From contig JBBIKW010000015.1 of NCBI GenBank assembly GCA_037445225.1, positions 1 to 64,000 of the forward strand: 64,000 nucleotides of DNA, in the 5' to 3' direction. Below the pieces are notes generated by a model. The model was not told the DNA's origin. It made no database searches and saw only the letters and a program-made list of their open reading frames with translations. The stretch comes from M3007 sp037445225 (GTDB taxonomy: Bacteria; Bacteroidota; Bacteroidia; Chitinophagales; Saprospiraceae). Positions 35,267 to 44,154 of this stretch are shown one piece after another (the first letter of the stretch is position 1; the number at the start of each line of letters is the position of its first letter). The position numbers were made by a program, and so were the translations under genes.

Positions 35267-36334
35267 TTACTGTTCGTTTTCTCTCTCCTCGAGCGTATCG
35301 GGCGGAGGTGCGGCTGCGCGCGTGCTTACGCGCATAGGCACGAGACGCTTGTCCTTCTGCGGCTGGGCACCTTGCTCGTATTCGACTACGAGAGGAGGCA
35401 AGGGGATTTGGCCTTTTACTTCGGCGTAGCGGGCCAATGCCTTCTGTGCTGCGTTTAGATCGAGCGTGTCTGCGCACTTTATCCAGTATGAGGTTCCCGG
35501 CTCTAAGAGGAATACCTCTAAGGGAGGGAGGGGTTGGGTACTGCTATCTACCGCTACTGCTGCGCTCACGTCGGCCTGCTGGGAGAGGCTGTCTAAACGC
35601 CAAAAGAGAGCAACTTTAGGTCCGAAAGCGCGCAGCTGGCCGCTCTGCACCAGCGCATCTATTTGCTTGAACTGCTGCTCCAAAAAGGCGGGCACTTGCT
35701 CAAGGGCCATCTGCCCGCGAATGCCCGCGTACGCGCGTCGCACCTGCTCCTCTTTGCGCACTTCGTAGCCCTCAAACAGGCGCGGCATCATGGCCTCGCA
35801 GTGGCGCTTGAGGTTTTCTAACCCTTGGCTGAAGTCCTTACCTACTCCAACATTTATGTCGGTAAACATAGCCAGCCCGTTCCAGGGATAGGCGATGTGC
35901 ATGTGAAAGTACCATTTTACCTGCGTTTGCGCTCCATCGGCTTCGAAGGTGAACCAGGTGGGCGAGGTGCTCCTGTAGGGCTTTTCCGTACGCACCTCGA
36001 AGTCGAGGCGATCGGGCGCCAGCGCCTTTAACTGCAGCTGCCCTTGGCCAATTTCACCTCTGCCCGACCAACGGTACACGGCACCCGTGGAGCCATCTTC
36101 GCCTTCGATGGCAATATCGGCCTCCATGCCGGCCCACGGCGACCAGACGCGGAAGTTTCGAAAGTAGCGCACCTGATCGTAGACGAGGTCTAACGGTGCC
36201 GCTATGGCAATCTGGCGCTCGAGGAGATAGTCCCTTCGGCCAAAAAGCCCAAAAAGGGCAAAAAAGGCACCGCCGAACAACGCTATGTACAACAGCAGTC
36301 GAAAGAGCTGGGCAAAGCTGCGCAGGTATTTCAT
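35267..36334 (-). CDS. SRPBCC-family membrane-anchored protein
   Basis: A 355-residue protein. One N-terminal transmembrane helix (about residues 8-32) is followed by a START-like SRPBCC ligand-binding domain (AIAAPLDLVYDQVRYFRNF, WSPWAGMEADI), then a second GyrI-like domain after about residue 190. Lipid or small-molecule binding is the family theme; no function can be assigned. ATG 36334 is used, since the upstream extension covers a promoter. Its stop touches that of the esterase gene. Confidence 0.75.
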   Translation of the reverse strand: MKYLRSFAQLFRLLLYIALFGGAFFALFGLFGRRDYLLERQIAIAAPLDLVYDQVRYFRNFRVWSPWAGMEADIAIEGEDGSTGAVYRWSGRGEIGQGQLQLKALAPDRLDFEVRTEKPYRSTSPTWFTFEADGAQTQVKWYFHMHIAYPWNGLAMFTDINVGVGKDFSQGLENLKRHCEAMMPRLFEGYEVRKEEQVRRAYAGIRGQMALEQVPAFLEQQFKQIDALVQSGQLRAFGPKVALFWRLDSLSQQADVSAAVAVDSSTQPLPPLEVFLLEPGTSYWIKCADTLDLNAAQKALARYAEVKGQIPLPPLVVEYEQGAQPQKDKRLVPMRVSTRAAAPPPDTLEERENEQ

Positions 36335-36357
36335 AGAAAGTCGATAAAACCAGGCGA

Positions 36358-36365
36358 CAAAAGTA
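36358..36365 (-). promoter_or_regulatory. Putative -7 box for the SRPBCC gene
   Basis: On the minus strand TACTTTTG (TAnnTTTG) lies 23 bases before the start codon at 36334. The -33 element is unclear. Confidence 0.45.
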
Positions 36366-36428
36366 CAAAAGAGGGCAGCAGCCTTTTTTGCAGGCGATAT
36401 TTGCACGGAAAAAGGCCGACTGCACCTC

Positions 36429-37511
36429 ATGTTTAAGACGCTTGACCGCTATATCATCCGAAAATACTTGTCTACCTTTTTCTTCTCGCTGCTCATCTTC
36501 ACCCTGATTTCTATGGCGATCGACTTCAGCGAGAAGGTGAAGTCGTTTATCGAAAAGCCCTGCACGCTCCGCGAGATTCTGATAGATTACTATGCCGGCT
36601 TCATTTTTTACATGGCCGGTCTGCTGCTGCCGCTGTACGTGTTGATTGCCGTCATCTTTTTCACTTCGCGGATGGCTTTTAATGCCGAGGTGCTCTCCAT
36701 ATTGAATGCCGGAGTGAGTTTTCGCCGCTTGTTGCGCCCTTACCTATGGACGGCGGGCGGCATCATGTTGGTTCACTTAGCGCTAAATCACTGGATAGTG
36801 CCTTTGGGCAACAAGTCGCGCCTGCGTTTCGAGCGCACCTATGTGTGGACGGATCCGAAGGGGCGCAACAGCAACGTACACCTGTTGGTAGCGCCCGACA
36901 CGCGGGTATTTGTTCGCGACTACAATCCCAATACGAAGACAATCATTGGATTGCGTGTCGATTGGTTTCACAACAACCGCTTGACCAGCCTGCTGGATGC
37001 CCAACAGGCGGTCTGGCAGGAGGAGACGGGGCGCTGGCGCTTGAGCTCGTATACCATTCGTACGTTTCGCGGCCTTCGCGAAAGCATCGTCCGCGGGCAA
37101 GTACCTTTAGATACCATGCTGAACCTGACGCCTCAGGACTTTGTCTGGTTTCACAACCTCAACGAGGAGCTCACTACCCCGGAGTTGCTGGCGGCTATGG
37201 AGCGCGACCGCAAGCGCGGCCTCATTACGTCGCGCCAGTTCGAAATCGAACTGCATCGGCGAACAGCCGACGCCTTCACCACGCTCATCCTCACCCTTAT
37301 CGGAGTGGCGGTGGCGGGGCGCAAGGTTCGCGGCGGTATGGGGCTGCATCTGGCCGTCGGCATCGGCTTAGGCGCCATGTATATTTTGCTGTCTAAGTTT
37401 GCCATCTCTTTTGCCGCCAGCGGCTCGGTATCGGCTTTGGTGGGCATGTGGATACCCAACATCCTTTTTGTCGGCGTAGCCCTGTGGCTCATCAAACATG
37501 CCCAAAAATAG
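36429..37511 (+). CDS. LptF/LptG family permease
   Basis: A 360-residue inner-membrane protein of the YjgP/YjgQ family. It begins MFKTLDRYIIRKYLSTFFFS, has three N-terminal helices (about 14-34, 55-78, 98-120), a periplasmic beta-jellyroll region (about 130-270), and three C-terminal helices. The family pairs with ATPase LptB to extract lipopolysaccharide from the inner membrane and pass it to LptC. Which of LptF or LptG it is cannot be settled. The last 20 bases overlap the tail of the convergent FkbM gene. Confidence 0.88.
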   Translation: MFKTLDRYIIRKYLSTFFFSLLIFTLISMAIDFSEKVKSFIEKPCTLREILIDYYAGFIFYMAGLLLPLYVLIAVIFFTSRMAFNAEVLSILNAGVSFRRLLRPYLWTAGGIMLVHLALNHWIVPLGNKSRLRFERTYVWTDPKGRNSNVHLLVAPDTRVFVRDYNPNTKTIIGLRVDWFHNNRLTSLLDAQQAVWQEETGRWRLSSYTIRTFRGLRESIVRGQVPLDTMLNLTPQDFVWFHNLNEELTTPELLAAMERDRKRGLITSRQFEIELHRRTADAFTTLILTLIGVAVAGRKVRGGMGLHLAVGIGLGAMYILLSKFAISFAASGSVSALVGMWIPNILFVGVALWLIKHAQK

Positions 37512-38313
37512 CAGGTGCGGCTCCCTCGCGCTTGCTAAAGAGCAGATGGGCAAAAGGGGGAATATCTTCGGCGCGAAGCACGAGACTATTTCCTTTCTCT
37601 ACACAATAGCACGCGTATTGGCGCTCCGCAAAAAAGCGGAACACCTCCTCTTTGGTTTCCGAGCGCACCTCTACGGCGAAGGTGCAATGCGGCGGCAGGG
37701 CGCTGCAGCGGCGAAAAATGTCGGCCTCCGCGCCTTCCACATCTATCTTGACAAACGCCGGCACCCCATACCGCTTTATTAGGCCGTCTAAGGTCCGCAC
37801 AGCTACCTTTTCTGAAGGTCCGCGCCATGCCTCGCCGAGGTGCACAGGCCAAAGTGAGCTTCGGCGCCCACCGGTCTCTGTGTCGATGTAGAGTTCCATT
37901 TCCGCATCGACCGCGCCTACAGCACATCGCTCACAAATGGCGTTTTCGCACCGATTGATGGCGACATTGAACTGCAAAAAAGCGAAGTTTTTGCTGCCGG
38001 GCTCCACAGCGACAACGCGCCCGCAATTCCCTACTTTCTCGCTCAACCACAGCGTGTACTGCCCGATGTTCGCGCCCAAGTCGAACACCAACTGCCCTTC
38101 CCTTACATGAGGCGAGATGGCTTGCCGCAAAGCGGGCTCGTAATGTATCTGCCTTCTTCCTAGGAAGGTAAGGTGCTGAGCTGCCTCATAATACAGCACT
38201 TTGCTTGTGCCCGCTATCTTTTTCCCTACTATCCTGTGGCCAAACCACCGCTTAGCGAACGAGGACAGTGCTGGGTAGAGGAATTTTCGAAGAGCGCTTT
38301 GAAGGCGGCACAC
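37492..38313 (-). CDS. FkbM family methyltransferase
   Basis: A 273-residue SAM-dependent methyltransferase. Motif I is VFDLGANIGQYTLWL near residue 97, followed by VVAVEPGSKNFAFLQFN, and FVKIDVEGAEADI near 190, all typical of the FkbM family, which often O-methylates sugars or surface glycans. No ATG is available: the start is probably GTG at 38313, and the frame stays open upstream to the porin gene. It lies 23 bases after the porin stop, so the two are probably cotranscribed. Confidence 0.85.
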   Translation of the reverse strand: MCRLQSALRKFLYPALSSFAKRWFGHRIVGKKIAGTSKVLYYEAAQHLTFLGRRQIHYEPALRQAISPHVREGQLVFDLGANIGQYTLWLSEKVGNCGRVVAVEPGSKNFAFLQFNVAINRCENAICERCAVGAVDAEMELYIDTETGGRRSSLWPVHLGEAWRGPSEKVAVRTLDGLIKRYGVPAFVKIDVEGAEADIFRRCSALPPHCTFAVEVRSETKEEVFRFFAERQYACYCVEKGNSLVLRAEDIPPFAHLLFSKREGAAPAIFGHV

Positions 38314-38336
38314 GGTATGTCGATGGTTGAACCCTT

Positions 38337-39617
38337 CTACATCATGAATTGTACGCTGGCATTGAAGTAGCGATAAGCGTCGATAGGGGCCCAGCGTTTT
38401 TTTCGCCCGTCAAAGTAGTGCAGTCCTACCTTCAGGCGGTCGCGCCGGAGCAGATAATTTACGCCAATATCGATCACGTATTGGGTTTCGGCGCCGGTGA
38501 ACGGGTTTTGCCACTCAGCAAAACGCCCATTGGCTCTCTCGTCGCTGTACATGAATACGCCTTGGAGGATGGTAGCATTGGGAAAGAGGACATTCCACGC
38601 TACTTTGAGCGTCAGCATTCGGTCGGCGGTTGGCAGCAAAGTATTGTCGGTGGCGGTGTTTTGTCGGTAGAGCCAGTTGTATTCGAAAAGCACGTCGAGG
38701 GGCCCGTAACTGAGTTGGGCATCGATGCCGGCCAGGGTGTTGTCTTGGAAGAGTTGAGTGCGGCGCTGGTAGCCGACGTTGGTGCCGATGCTCAGCCCTT
38801 TGCGCTGACCGTAGCCCGATTGGACAAAGGTGAGGGTGTATTCGCTCACTTCGGGCTCGCCCAAGAAGACCGCGATGCGCGCAGTAAGCAGGGGTGTCCA
38901 GATGCTGTTGTCGCCGACGATGCGCGGGTGGTTGCAGTCGAAAATGCCCACGTCGTAGAGGAAGCCGAAGCGCTGCCCATTGCTTAGCCCTCCAATATTG
39001 ACTCCAGTCTCGCGGCCAATGCCGCGACCCACCAAGTGAAAGCGCGGTTGGAAACTGGCCCACGACTTCTCTTGCGAGATGACGAACGAAGAGCTGTAGA
39101 ACGACTCCTTGCCGGCGCGCGGGCGAAAGTAGCCCGTAGTGATGTTGAGCAGCGGGTGAATGCTGTAAGTGACGAATACGTCGCGCGGAAAGAAGGTCGT
39201 ATTGTCTTCGGCGTTGGGCACGCCGGCCGCCGCGGAAAGGCTGTCTTTGCCCACGCCGTCATAGGCGAAGGTCGCGTTGTAAAATACTCGCGGCGTGATG
39301 CGCCCGGTAGTTCCTAAGCGCCCGCGCCGAATGAACATGTCGTAGCGCGGAGGCGTCTCGGAGCCCGCGAAACGCAAGCTCAGCACGTTCCACCACTGTA
39401 TGTACAGGTTGACGTCCATATGGCCGCCGTTGGGCAGCCAAAAACGCGCTCGCCAGTCGTCCAAAAGCACCTGAGCGCTGTCTGGTGCGGCCTCTTGTCC
39501 CTGTAATCCTCCGAAAAAACTCAAGCCAACTGCTCCCCATAGGATGCTCTTTCGAAGAGGGCCGAAGATACGACTGAACAAAGGCGCAACAGAAGTGGAT
39601 GTGTTCCGCAGTTTCAT
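38337..39617 (-). CDS. Phosphate-selective porin O/P-like outer-membrane protein
   Basis: A 426-residue beta-barrel. A signal peptide (about 1-40) precedes a porin domain of the OprO/OprP type with periodic amphipathic strands. Landmarks are FIRRGRLGTTGRITPRVFYN, HPLLNITTGYFRPRAGKE, WVSxxQPRF-like FQPRFHLVGRGIGRETGV, and IDIGVNYLLRRDRLKVGLHY near the end, with a final strand YFNASVQFMM. Substrate could be phosphate or another anion. ATG 39617 is favoured; an upstream start at 39662 is possible. It lies directly downstream of a run of damaged genes but is itself intact. Confidence 0.8.
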   Translation of the reverse strand: MKLRNTSTSVAPLFSRIFGPLRKSILWGAVGLSFFGGLQGQEAAPDSAQVLLDDWRARFWLPNGGHMDVNLYIQWWNVLSLRFAGSETPPRYDMFIRRGRLGTTGRITPRVFYNATFAYDGVGKDSLSAAAGVPNAEDNTTFFPRDVFVTYSIHPLLNITTGYFRPRAGKESFYSSSFVISQEKSWASFQPRFHLVGRGIGRETGVNIGGLSNGQRFGFLYDVGIFDCNHPRIVGDNSIWTPLLTARIAVFLGEPEVSEYTLTFVQSGYGQRKGLSIGTNVGYQRRTQLFQDNTLAGIDAQLSYGPLDVLFEYNWLYRQNTATDNTLLPTADRMLTLKVAWNVLFPNATILQGVFMYSDERANGRFAEWQNPFTGAETQYVIDIGVNYLLRRDRLKVGLHYFDGRKKRWAPIDAYRYFNASVQFMM

Positions 39618-39799
39618 CCGTCTCCGGCAGACGTTGGTCTGCGCCGGGGCAAAGAAACGCACTGCGTTCCATCTCTACAGGACATCTGTGGAATTTTTCT
39701 ATCGCCCCATCTTCGCTATGAGGGAGACTTGCGCTGCAAAAGGCATTTTTCTCGAAGGAGGTAGAGTTATCCCTCGAGAGGAAATGGCTCAGCGGGTTT

Positions 39800-40410
39800 T
39801 GTTCGTCTCTGATTGAAGGCATCCTGCCTACTGGCCAGTACAGCTGCGCATTAACTTCAAAACAGCGACTAAGGCGATACCCCGTACCTATGACAGCGTA
39901 AGCTTCCCATCGAGGCATGCGTTTCAGAGCGGCAGCATTTAGCGGGCGCGACGTCTCCGCGGCTAATCTGTCCAGGTTAGCTATCAGTTGCAGGAGACTG
40001 GCCTCTTCCAGTGTCACTTCGGCACGGGGAGTCTCCGAGGCATCGCGCTCTTCTAACACCAAAAAATAGTGGTAGCGCGCATTTTGTCGGAAATGGTCGG
40101 CCAAACAGCGATACATGAGTCGCCGTATCCAACCTTCGAGGCCGCTCTGAAAGGTATAGGTGTGGATTTTTTGAAAAACGCGCAAGAAGCCTTGGTTAGC
40201 TACCGATAGAGCCGTCTCCTCGTCGTCGGTGTAGCGCAGACACATGCGGAGCATCTCTGGAAAAAAATGCCGGTAGAGCGCTTCTTGGGCTCGACGATCG
40301 TTGTGGATACACCCTTCGACCAGCTCCGCCTCCGTGTATCGCTTTTTACCGTACAACGCATAGCGCTCTCTAGAGAAAAACACCCAAGCCGAATACCATA
40401 CGGGTAACAT
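39800..40410 (-). pseudogene. Truncated ECF sigma factor, region 4 lost
   Basis: The first 130 codons encode a sigma-70 region 2: KKRYTEAELVEGCIHNDRRA then ALYRHFFPEMLRMCLRYTDD, FLRVFQKIHTYTFQ, and WIRRLMYRCLADHFRQ. The helix-turn-helix of region 4 is then missing in all three frames. Instead the frame reads MPRWEAYAVIGTGYRLSRCF and VNAQLYWPVG, which looks like barrel strands, and runs on without stop into the porin gene. A deletion joining the sigma gene to the end of an outer-membrane protein gene would explain this. The start is uncertain (ATG 40410, or GTG nearby) and overlaps the end of the upstream barrel gene. The end given is approximate. Confidence 0.65.
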
Positions 40411-41115
40411 CGAGGCAGTATTCGAGGCGAGTAAACCACCTGTGGATGATTACTCTCTGATGTCGCACACCCGCATAGAAGGAAAAATGGTTTCCAATGC
40501 GGCACCTCGCAATTAATTGTAGCATAGGGCTCCCCCCCCCCTTTGTATGCCCTCCAACTCCAATCCTCTGCCGCTGTCCTTGGCCCAAGTAAGCGGACGA
40601 AAGCCCCTCCGGCACTAACAGATAAAAATGGCGAGCTGCGGTGCTCAGTAAGGTTTATCCGCCCTTCGGCAAAAACAGGAACAACGAGTTGCGCCTTCTC
40701 GTCGGAAAAAATATCGACCCCTGAGCCTGCCCCGATGCCCACCTGGTCATTCATCATCCACACGCTCGATAACTGTACCTGCAAGCTGCCGAGGTATCTC
40801 CTTTTGTATTCACCGGGGGGAAAAATGGATGCGCAAATGGTGTTGCCATCCAGGCGCAATAAATGCGCGGGGATAGGTATGAGGACATGGGCGTATACGC
40901 TGAATGTGCTTTAAAGGGATGTCGAGTTCTTTGCCGGCCTTTGTGCGGTAGAGGAGAACAGTACTGTCGTTCTTGGTGCCGAGGATTTGTCCGCTTAGCC
41001 GGCGCCCATCGACCAGCAAAAGGCGGTCACAGTTTTTCGATAGGAGCTGGCTACGGGCACCCTGAGGAAGGGCCCACAACAGCAGAAGCAATACTGCCCA
41101 AAGAGAGTGTTTCAT
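40370..41115 (-). pseudogene. Outer-membrane beta-barrel gene, two homopolymer frameshifts
   Basis: Three segments in different frames join into one protein of about 248 residues. The first has a signal peptide (MKHSLWAVLLLLLWALPQGA) and a short domain LLLVDGRRLSGQILG. After a +1 shift at the T5C6 run (40815-40825) it continues FPPGEYKRRYLGSLQVQLSS to AYKGGG. After a second +1 shift at a run of ten G (40532-40541) it ends LQLIARCRIGNHFSFYAGVR ... MVFGLGVFL. Removing one base at each run restores the frame. This may be true decay, a phase-variable gene in the off state, or homopolymer read error. Confidence 0.7.
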
Positions 41116-41117
41116 CG

Positions 41118-42373
41118 CTAATGGTTTATGCGGATCTCGCTCAGCAAACGCGGCGCGCGCGGGTCGCTGACGTCGTACTGGAAGAGGCCGCTTTTACCAA
41201 TGACCAACAGGTGTTCGGCCGACAGGGCAATCACGTCGTAAGTCTCTATGTCGCGCAAATGGCACAGTAAGGTCAGCTGTTCCGGTCGAGTCTTGTCAAA
41301 AATCTTTAGTCCATCGTCGCAAACGAAGAGGTTGTTTCCCTTGACGGCGACACCTCTGGGTAGGGTCATTGGATAGGAACGCACCCGCTGAACCTGCGGG
41401 AGGTTTCGGATGTCGAGCACGTCCAGTTGGTTTAGCATGCCGTTGCACTGCGTACCGGCATGTACTGTGACGTAGGCATTCTGTTCGTCGCATACTACCG
41501 GATCGCACCCCGTAACGTGCGGAAAGGTGCTTTCCCGAACCGGCAGCGCGGGATTGTCTAAGCGAAAAATATGTACGGCAGTGTTGGAGCCGATGAACAG
41601 CCGGTTTTTCTAGGGGAAGATGGTCTCGATGTTCCGGCCGATGTGCTGAGATTGGGGGCGAGTGGGTTGGGCTGGATTGGACAGGAGAAAGCTGTGCAGT
41701 TTGGTGTTGTCCATGCAATAGAGGTAATCGCCCCACTGTCCAAAGCGCGCATATGAGCCAGCAACACCTATGGGCAAGGTGCCGTTGCTATTTGCCGCCG
41801 CAGCGCCGGCCTTGCTATTGTACAGAAAAGTGCCGTTCCCGTAGAAGAACCACGGCCGCCCGAAGTTTGGATCGTCGCAGTCGAGCGTCTCGGTGATTTC
41901 CGTTTCCTTGTAGCCCACCAAATACCCTTTGCCTGGCGTGTATCCCTGGAGCGAAAATACATCGGTGCGGCAGCCTAAGACTTTGGGTTGGCGTACATCG
42001 CCAGCAGGTCGGCGTATTGGTCGGCGTAAAGGTAACGGCCGCGCACGGCCATGTCTACATTGCCTGGGATATTCCAAAAGGCTACAGGGATGGGTTGCTC
42101 CGGAAGGCGGTTGTCGAAAACGTGGATGCCTTCATTGGGTTCGTTGATGAGCAAGTAGTCGCCTATGATATATAGCTTGCCGGGGTTCCGAAGCGGACGC
42201 GGCGACTCAGCTCGGATAGCGGCGTCGTCTCGAAACGACTCGGGTTGCTGGTAAATAGGCTCATACCGAGTGTAGCCGACCGTCTGCCGGCATCGATCGC
42301 GCAAGCATCCGCTCCAAAAGGTCGCAGCAGTGGCTAATAGGAGAAAGCTGATAAAGAGGTGAAAGCGAACCAT
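41118..42373 (-). pseudogene. LVIVD-repeat lipoprotein, frameshift plus nonsense
   Basis: A lipoprotein signal (FLLLATAATFWSGC) starts a beta-propeller-like protein of about 418 codons with LVIVD-type phrases (LYIIGDYLLINEPNEGIHVF, VDMAVRGRYLYADQYADLL, LFIGSNTAVHIFRLDNPALP, LLVIGKSGLFQYDVSDPRAP). Near 42000 one base appears lost (LLA then DVRQPKVLGC in the next frame). At 41610-41612 an in-frame TAG interrupts IFP-KNRLFIGS where Tyr is expected. Both lesions lie in otherwise well-kept sequence, so inactivation looks recent. It precedes the broken barrel and sigma genes, and all three were probably one operon. Confidence 0.75.
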
Positions 42374-42452
42374 AGCAGCGAAATTGAATGTGTGGCAGTC
42401 ACCTCTATAGACGGCTCTGCTTCGCTTCTCCGTTGGAAAAACTCTCAGTCTT

Positions 42453-43361
42453 TTATTCCTTCTCAGACAAAAGGTCTAAGAGGCGGTTTAGTTCGGCATC
42501 GTTGTCGAAGCGGATGACGATTTGGCCTTGGCCGCGTTCGTTCCGCCGAAGGTCGACCTTTGCGCCAAAAAACGCGCGAAAGCGGTCTTGTACATCGCGC
42601 AGGGCGTCGGGGAGGCGCTTTTTCGGGCGTTTGGATGACGCGCGCTGCGCTTGGTGTTGGGCAATGATGTGCTCCACGGCGCGGACGGAAAGGTCTTCGC
42701 GCAGGATTTGGCGCAGGAGCGAGAGTTGGAGGGCGACGTCGTTGATGCCCGCCAGGGCGCGGGCGTGGCCCATGCTGATGGCGCCGTTTTTGATGGCCTG
42801 TTGGATGTCGACAGGCAGTTTGAGCAGCCGCAGGTAGTTGGTGATGGTGCTCCGCTGCTTGCCTACGCGCTCCGACAGCTGCTCGTCGGTGAGGTGGCAC
42901 TCTTCCTTGAGGCGTTGGTAGGAGATGGCAATTTCTATGGCGTTGAGGTCTTGGCGCTGGATGTTTTCGATGAGCGCCATCTCCAACATCTGTTGGTCGT
43001 CGGCCAGGCGGATGTAGGCGGGGATCTCGGTTAGTCCGGCTATCTGGGCCGCGCGGAAACGCCGCTCGCCGGAAATCAGCTGGTAGGCGCGGTCGTGGAG
43101 GCGTCGCACCGTGATGGGCTGGATGAGGCCGTGCACGCGAATGCTTTCGGCCAGCTCTTGCAGCGCCACCTGGTCAAAATCGGTGCGCGGTTGAAAGGGG
43201 TTGGCTTCTATTTGTTCAAGGGGTAGCATGGCCACCGTATGCGTCAGCTCGCGCACGACCGCTTGCGGGTCTTCCTGCACAGCCTGTTCCAACTGTGCCG
43301 GATTGGCTAACAGGGCGCGAATGCCCTTGCCAAAGTCGGCTTTGCTCAGTTTCTTCGACAT
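42453..43361 (-). CDS. parB: Chromosome-partitioning protein ParB
   Basis: A 302-residue ParB/Spo0J CTPase that binds parS sites. The N-terminal ParB domain has LPLEQIEANPFQPRTDFD and the CTP-site motif SGERRFRAAQIAG. The HTH region covers about 150-200 (QLSERVGKQRSTITNYLRLL, GHARALAGI) and a dimerisation tail ends the protein. It follows parA by eight bases on the minus strand. I did not find a parS-like palindrome in the window. Confidence 0.94.
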   Translation of the reverse strand: MSKKLSKADFGKGIRALLANPAQLEQAVQEDPQAVVRELTHTVAMLPLEQIEANPFQPRTDFDQVALQELAESIRVHGLIQPITVRRLHDRAYQLISGERRFRAAQIAGLTEIPAYIRLADDQQMLEMALIENIQRQDLNAIEIAISYQRLKEECHLTDEQLSERVGKQRSTITNYLRLLKLPVDIQQAIKNGAISMGHARALAGINDVALQLSLLRQILREDLSVRAVEHIIAQHQAQRASSKRPKKRLPDALRDVQDRFRAFFGAKVDLRRNERGQGQIVIRFDNDAELNRLLDLLSEKE

Positions 43362-43369
43362 AGAGACGG

Positions 43370-44140
43370 TTAGTTCACCGCGTTGCGGCTCAAGAATTCG
43401 TTGGCCAAGTTGAAAAAGTTCATGGCACCCTTGCTGTTCACGTCGTACATCGCTACCGGCACGTGTTGCATGGGCGCTTCGGCTACGCGGGCGTTTCGGT
43501 GGATGATGGTTTCAAAGACATAATCGCTGCTGCTGTTGCGCACCTCTTCGACGATAGCATTGGCCAGGCGCAGACGGCTATCGTACATCGAAATGAGCAA
43601 CCCTTCCACCTTCAAATGAGGATTGTACCCTTGCTTGACGAGGGCAATGGTATTCTTTAGCTTAGCCAAACCTTCGAAGGAAAACATCTCGCACTGCACC
43701 GGGATGAGTACGGTGTCGGCGGCAACCAATGCGTTTACAGTGATGAGGCCCAGGGAGGGTAGGCAGTCGATGAAGATGAAGTCGTAGTCGCCGCTCACTT
43801 GGCGCACAATGTCGCGCAAGATGTACTCTCGTTTAGGGTGCTGAACCAGCTCCACATCTGCGCCTACCAAGTTGATGTTGGAAGGCAGTAGCCACAAGTT
43901 GGGCGTCTGGGTTTCCACGATGGCCGAGCGCGGGTCTACTCCGTTCACCATGCAATCGTATAGCCCAACGGTGTTTTCGTCGGTAATGAGCCCCACACCT
44001 GAAGAGGCATTCGCCTGAGGGTCGGCATCGATGAGGAGAATGCGCTTTTCCAAGATAGCGAGAGAGGCGGCCAAGTTGATGGCAGTGGTGGTTTTGCCTA
44101 CGCCGCCCTTTTGATTGGCTATCGCAATAATTTTTCCCAT
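43370..44140 (-). CDS. parA: Chromosome-partitioning ATPase ParA/Soj
   Basis: A 256-residue deviant-Walker ATPase. KGGVGKTTTAIN is at residues 11-22, the A' motif DADPQANASSG near 39, and the B motif FIFIDCLPSLG near 120. ParA moves ParB-parS complexes after replication. The short N-terminus with no HTH marks it as the chromosomal (Soj-like) type. It starts 14 bases after the MBL hydrolase gene, and the order MBL-parA-parB suggests one transcript. Confidence 0.95.
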   Translation of the reverse strand: MGKIIAIANQKGGVGKTTTAINLAASLAILEKRILLIDADPQANASSGVGLITDENTVGLYDCMVNGVDPRSAIVETQTPNLWLLPSNINLVGADVELVQHPKREYILRDIVRQVSGDYDFIFIDCLPSLGLITVNALVAADTVLIPVQCEMFSFEGLAKLKNTIALVKQGYNPHLKVEGLLISMYDSRLRLANAIVEEVRNSSSDYVFETIIHRNARVAEAPMQHVPVAMYDVNSKGAMNFFNLANEFLSRNAVN

Positions 44141-44154
44141 AGCGATGGAAGTAA

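Noticed and set aside
39259..39799. Continuation of the sigma-factor frame into the porin gene as one 383-residue protein
   Set aside because: This part overlaps the intact porin gene in another frame and has no conserved sequence, so I treat it as read-through of a truncated gene.
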